Positions 60,100 to 64,000 of a stretch of 64,000 nucleotides of DNA are shown here, piece by piece (within the stretch, counting starts at the first letter, position 1; each line of letters starts with the position of its first letter). Location: NCBI RefSeq assembly GCF_000188155.2, contig NZ_KE124774.1, forward strand, positions 842,736 through 906,735. The letters are read 5' to 3'. A program made the position numbers and the translations under genes. The notes beneath the pieces were generated by a model. It saw nothing but the letters and a program-made list of their open reading frames with translations, ran no database searches and had not been told where the DNA came from. Source of the DNA: Methylocystis sp. ATCC 49242. GTDB taxonomy: Bacteria > Pseudomonadota > Alphaproteobacteria > Rhizobiales > Beijerinckiaceae.

Positions 60100-60606
60100 T
60101 CAGCCGCGCCGCGCAATGGCGCGTTTGAGGGCCTCGACCGACGCGGGCGGCGCGAAGGCCGAGACGTCGCCGCCAAGCGACGCGATCTGGCGCACGAGCG
60201 TGCCGCTGATGTGGCGCAGCCCCGGCGCGGCGGGCAGGAAAAGCGTGTGAACCTCCGGCGCGAGCGTTCCGTTCATCCCGGCCATCTGCATTTCGTAATC
60301 GAAATCGGTTCCATCGCGCAGGCCGCGCAGGATGGCGCAGGCCCCGCAGGCGCGGGCGGCCTCGACCACGAGGCCGTCGAAGCTCGTCACTTCGATCGCG
60401 CAGGGCCGCGAAAGCTCGAAATCCTCGCAAGCCTCGGCGATGACCGCCGCGCGCTCCTCGAAGGTCAGCCACGGCGCCTTGCCCGGATGCACCCCGATGG
60501 CGACGACGATCCGGTCGAACATCGCAGCCCCCTGCCGGATCACGTCGAGATGTCCGTAAGTCAGCGGATCGAAAGTGCCGGAATAGAGGGCGGTGCGAGC
60601 GGTCAT
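60100..60606 (-). CDS. coaD: Phosphopantetheine adenylyltransferase
   Basis: 168 residues from ATG at 60606 (MTARTALYSGTFDPLTYGHLD); the GTG at 60672 would overlap the stop of the upstream gene and is not in the family. Nucleotidylyltransferase motif SGTFDPLTYGHLD and the ISGTLVRQIASLGGD end. Next-to-last step of coenzyme A synthesis. Position near gyrA is usual for the group, but here a peroxidase gene lies between. Confidence 0.95.
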   Translation of the reverse strand: MTARTALYSGTFDPLTYGHLDVIRQGAAMFDRIVVAIGVHPGKAPWLTFEERAAVIAEACEDFELSRPCAIEVTSFDGLVVEAARACGACAILRGLRDGTDFDYEMQMAGMNGTLAPEVHTLFLPAAPGLRHISGTLVRQIASLGGDVSAFAPPASVEALKRAIARRG

Positions 60607-60668
60607 GGAAGCGGTATAGGGGATTTCCGCGCCTAAGGGGAGATTCGTCCCCCCGCTGTCCGGCGCCG

Positions 60669-62108
60669 TCACTTGCCCGTCACGGCGCCGTAGGGCGACG
60701 AAGCGTTCTGCGGCACGCGCGGGTCATGCCCCCGGTATGGATAGCCGTCGGTCAGCGTCTTCATGAATGCGACGATCGCCGCTTCCTCGCGAGGCGTTAG
60801 ACCAAGGTTTCCGAGCTCGCTGGAATTCACATTGCGCGGAACCTCCGGCGCCGGCCAACCGGTGACGCCGAAGCCGGGGTCACGGTTGTCGGGAACCCGG
60901 CCGAGCGTGTCGCGGGTGTTATAAAAATGAGTGATCTGCTCGAGCGACTTGAACACGCCGTTATGACCATAGGGCGCGGTTATCGCGATATTGCGCAGAG
61001 ACATGACCTTGTGCTTTCCGACCTCGAGGCGCTTTGGGTCGACCGCCATGATGTCGCGGCGCCCGCCAAGGCCCAGATCCGGGGGAGGATTGCCGGGAAT
61101 GTCGAGATTTCGCGGCGCGCCGATGTTGTCGTAGGTGAAGTCGGTGAAGAGCGCCGGCGTCCACGTTCCGTCCGGATTTTTCGTGGGGGTGCTGATGTGG
61201 CACAAGGCGCATTGCGCTTTGTCATTGAACAGCTCCAGACCCAGCCGCTCCTGCGGCGTCAGCTGGGTCAAACCAGCCATGTAGAAATCGAACTTCGACG
61301 TAAACTTGCTGAACATCCGCGTGCGCTCGAAGGCTGCGATCGCCCTGGTCATCGCGTCATAGACCGCATTCGTCTCGGCCGGCGTGAGCTGGCGGCCGAT
61401 CGACATGTTGTAAACGCTCCAGAAGAGATGTCGGTAGACCCCCTTCTCCTGCAGGCGCGCGACGACCGACGCCTTGTTCGGCATCGCCATCTCCGCCGGA
61501 TTGACGAAGGGACCCGCAGCCTGATCGGCGAGAGTGCTCGCACGTCCGTTCCAGAACTGACCGCCGACGTAGAGCTCCTCTGTCCGATCCCAATGAAAAG
61601 GCGGGCTGAACGACGCGTAGCCGACGCTGGGCGCGTTGAGCCGGCCAAACCGCCCCGCCACAGAGCCACCCGAAACAGCCGTGCCGCGCTCTACATTGTC
61701 GGCGTCCACGAAGCCCGGCGCCGGCAAAGGCCGTCTGGTTATCGGGTCGATTGCCGGCGTCAGCTGATGGCAACTGGCGCAAGACTGGTTGCGAAATCGC
61801 GAAAGATCCTTGTCTGAAAAGAGCGTCGAGCCGAGCATGTTTTCGAGTTCGGGGCGGCCGGTCGATTGCGTATTGCCGGTTGACGAACGCTCCCCGGCGG
61901 AGCGCTTCGCCAGATCGGCTTGAAGCGCCCCGCGAATGGATTCAAAATCGGCCGATGAAAGTCCGTGTTTTTGCGCCGCGTTCGCCTGAGGGATAACGCC
62001 GAGCAGACCGACAGAGAGAGCGATGGCGAGATCTCGCGCGCTGGAGGATTTGCGCGAGAACAGCCTGTAAAACGCGCGCAAAACTAATGTAGATCTCGCG
62101 TCTCTCAT
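60669..62108 (-). CDS. MauG-type di-haem cytochrome c peroxidase
   Basis: 479 residues. Signal peptide about 1-44 (LAIALSVGLLGVIPQANA). Two CxxCH sites: CASCH near 111 and CALCH near 300, typical of the CcpA/MauG family, with KVMSLRNIAITAPYGHNGVFKSL after the second haem. Periplasmic; reduces H2O2 or oxidises a partner protein (as MauG does). Inserted between gyrA and coaD. Confidence 0.9.
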   Translation of the reverse strand: MRDARSTLVLRAFYRLFSRKSSSARDLAIALSVGLLGVIPQANAAQKHGLSSADFESIRGALQADLAKRSAGERSSTGNTQSTGRPELENMLGSTLFSDKDLSRFRNQSCASCHQLTPAIDPITRRPLPAPGFVDADNVERGTAVSGGSVAGRFGRLNAPSVGYASFSPPFHWDRTEELYVGGQFWNGRASTLADQAAGPFVNPAEMAMPNKASVVARLQEKGVYRHLFWSVYNMSIGRQLTPAETNAVYDAMTRAIAAFERTRMFSKFTSKFDFYMAGLTQLTPQERLGLELFNDKAQCALCHISTPTKNPDGTWTPALFTDFTYDNIGAPRNLDIPGNPPPDLGLGGRRDIMAVDPKRLEVGKHKVMSLRNIAITAPYGHNGVFKSLEQITHFYNTRDTLGRVPDNRDPGFGVTGWPAPEVPRNVNSSELGNLGLTPREEAAIVAFMKTLTDGYPYRGHDPRVPQNASSPYGAVTGK

Positions 62109-62326
62109 TCGGAATTACCTGAAGATGCCGCGTCGTCGCGTTGTATACGACGCGTTAAGATGCCGAATGAGAGGTTATGCGACGCTAGGTTTTTCGGTCA
62201 ACGAGCGAGTTCGTTGAATGGAAATATTTCAATGAGCTAGTTTACAACAATTACTAAGAGCATTTTGTTCGTTAGCTGACATTATGCCAATTGAGAGAGC
62301 TTACATTAGCGGGCCGTCGGAGGGGG

Positions 62327-64000
62327 CTACTCCTCCGCAGCCCCCTCCTCACCCTCGCCCACATCGCCAATATGCTCGACCGACACGACGCGCTCGTCCT
62401 CGGCGGTGTTGAACACGATCACGCCCTGCGTGCTGCGGCCGGCGATGCGGATGCCGTCGACCGGGCAGCGGATGAGCTGGCCGCCATTGGTGACGAGCAT
62501 GATCTCGTCGCCCTGCCCCACCGGGAATGAGGCGACGAGCTTGCCGTTGCGGGCGTTGACCGCCATGGCGACGATGCCTTTGCCGCCGCGTCCGGTCGTG
62601 CGGTATTCATAAGATGACGTGCGCTTGCCGTAGCCGTTTTCGGAGACGGTCAGGATGATCTGCTCCGCGACCTGCATGGCGGCGAAACGCTCGTCAGTGA
62701 GCTCCACGGCGCCCGTCGCCGCCTCCTCGGCCTCGGCGCCCGCGTCGGGCGACACGTCCTCGCCCATGCGGCGGCGAAGCGCGTTGGCGCGCTTCAGGTA
62801 GGCCGTGCGCTCTTCGCCCGTCGCCTCGAAATGATTGAGGATCGAGAGCGAGATCACCCGGTCGCCCTGCCCCAGCGACACGCCGCGCACGCCCATGGAC
62901 GTGCGGCCCTGGAACACGCGCACCTCCGGCACGGCGAAGCGGATGCACTGGCCGTCGCTCGTCGTCAGCAGAATGTCGTCATGCTCGGTCGCCGTGGCGA
63001 CGTCGACGATCGCCTCGCCGTCGTCGAGCTTCATGGCGATGAGGCCGTTGCGGCGCACGTCGACGAAGTCGGAGAGCTTGTTACGCCGCACCGTGCCGCC
63101 AGTGGTGGCGAAAATCACGTCGAGCGTGGCCCAGCTCGACTCGTCCTCGGGCAGCGGCATGATCGTGGTGATGCGCTCGCCGGACTCCAGCGGCAGCATG
63201 TTGACGAGCGCCTTGCCCCGCGCCTGCGGCGCCGCGAGCGGCAGCCGCCAGACCTTCTCTTTATACGCCTTGCCGCGCGAGGAGAAAAACAATACCGGCG
63301 TATGCGTATTGGCGACGAAGAGGCGGTGGACGAAATCCTCCTCCTTCATCTGCATGCCGGAGCGGCCCTTGCCGCCGCGCCGCTGCGCCCGATAGGTCGA
63401 GAGCGGCACGCGCTTGATGTATCCCGCGTGCGAGACCGTGACGACCATGTCCTCCCGGGCGATGAGGTCTTCGTCCTCGACATCGCCTTCCGCGTCGGTG
63501 ATCTGCGTGCGGCGCGGCGTGGCGTAGGCCTCCTTCACTGCCAGCATCTCGTCCTTAATGATGCCGAACAGCTTTTCCCGCGAGCGCAGGATTTCGAGAT
63601 ATTCCGCGATCTCGGCGGCGAGCTTGTTCAGGGCCTCGGCGATTTCCTCGCGGCCCAGCGCGGTGAGGCGCTGCAGGCGCAGGTCGAGAATTGCGCGGGC
63701 CTGCGCTTCCGACAGGCGGATCGTGCCATCGTGACTGAGCTTGTGGCGCGGGTCGGCGATGAGCTCGACGAGCGGCGCCATGTCCTTCGCCGGCCAGTCG
63801 CGGGCCATCAGGGCTTCGCGCGCGGCGGCGGCGTCGGGCGAATTGCGGATGAGGCGGATCACCTCGTCGATATTGGCGACGGCGATCGCAAGGCCGACCT
63901 GCAGATGCGCGTTGTCCCGCGCCTTGGCCAAGCGGAACTTGGTGCGCCGCGTGACCACCGTCTCGCGGAAATCGACGAAAGCGCGCAGCACGTCATGGAG
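62327..64000 (-). CDS. gyrA: DNA gyrase subunit A, 3' part
   Basis: The C-terminal 558 or so codons of GyrA, open to the window edge. It includes the coiled-coil/tower (IVDLRLQRLTALGREEI-like ILDLRLQRLT), the GyrA-box QRRGGKG, and the DNA-wrapping beta-pinwheel blades (repeated GxxxR... and DGxxIRFAVPEV). The N-terminal catalytic Tyr lies outside the window. Minus strand; ends with an acidic tail EGEEGAAEE. Confidence 0.97.
   Translation of the reverse strand, partial: LHDVLRAFVDFRETVVTRRTKFRLAKARDNAHLQVGLAIAVANIDEVIRLIRNSPDAAAAREALMARDWPAKDMAPLVELIADPRHKLSHDGTIRLSEAQARAILDLRLQRLTALGREEIAEALNKLAAEIAEYLEILRSREKLFGIIKDEMLAVKEAYATPRRTQITDAEGDVEDEDLIAREDMVVTVSHAGYIKRVPLSTYRAQRRGGKGRSGMQMKEEDFVHRLFVANTHTPVLFFSSRGKAYKEKVWRLPLAAPQARGKALVNMLPLESGERITTIMPLPEDESSWATLDVIFATTGGTVRRNKLSDFVDVRRNGLIAMKLDDGEAIVDVATATEHDDILLTTSDGQCIRFAVPEVRVFQGRTSMGVRGVSLGQGDRVISLSILNHFEATGEERTAYLKRANALRRRMGEDVSPDAGAEAEEAATGAVELTDERFAAMQVAEQIILTVSENGYGKRTSSYEYRTTGRGGKGIVAMAVNARNGKLVASFPVGQGDEIMLVTNGGQLIRCPVDGIRIAGRSTQGVIVFNTAEDERVVSVEHIGDVGEGEEGAAEE

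Overview
The window joins two very different stretches of DNA. Positions 1 to about 16118 are compact, lower-GC phage-derived DNA. About 16158 to 64000 is GC-rich alphaproteobacterial chromosome. Gene content and order (gyrA, coaD, two cyclophilins, queA and tgt; an ilvE/MarR/OmpR/EnvZ cluster; proC coupled to a YbjN gene; DUF192 beside a double cold-shock gene) fit the Hyphomicrobiales. The general look recalls type II methanotrophs such as Methylocystis or Methylosinus, but that is an impression only: no methane-oxidation gene lies here.

Phage part (1-16118). Almost every gene is on the minus strand. They are short, often overlap by ATGA or GTGA, and are split into transcription units by strong minus-strand terminators (about 1700, 5085, 7365, 11100, 11845, 15340). 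Recognisable products are a metallophosphoesterase, several zinc-ribbon proteins, a protein with a ribosomal L7/L12 C-terminal-like domain, three HNH endonucleases (two with AP2 domains), an SF2/SNF2-type helicase, a 5'-3' exonuclease-like N-terminus and an XRE-type regulator at the right edge. No virion or integrase gene is visible, so this is probably the early or accessory end of a prophage that continues to the left. A 937-bp IS5-family (IS427-like) element with a TA target duplication splits the exonuclease-like gene, and another gene is frameshifted at a run of ten C. The right boundary coincides with the 5' half of a tRNA-Pro(UGG) cut at the end of the anticodon loop, which marks a likely attachment site.

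Chromosome, 16.3-34.8 kb: DUF192 and cold-shock genes, a class III aminotransferase, two glycine-rich secreted proteins, ilvE, a petP/petR-like regulator pair with a histidine kinase, TetR, proC/YbjN, an L,D-transpeptidase, a methyltransferase, a cluster of cspA with three small proteins, a chagasin-type inhibitor coupled to a glycosyltransferase, rlmN, dsbB and a VTT membrane protein.

34.9-49.5 kb: tRNA-Leu(CAA), a secreted trypsin-like protease, two paralogous AraC regulators, a seven-PAS histidine kinase coupled to a receiver protein, a patatin-like lipase, a DUF2165/acetyltransferase/cupin operon, a GST, pyrE, an SH3 protein and a VanX-like dipeptidase.

49.5-64 kb: a Doc/AbrB toxin-antitoxin pair with a perfect palindromic operator, recG, a solitary DNA methyltransferase coupled to a HigA-like regulator, the tgt/queA queuosine genes, two cyclophilins, a single-haem protein and a MauG-type di-haem peroxidase flanking coaD, and the 3' part of gyrA.
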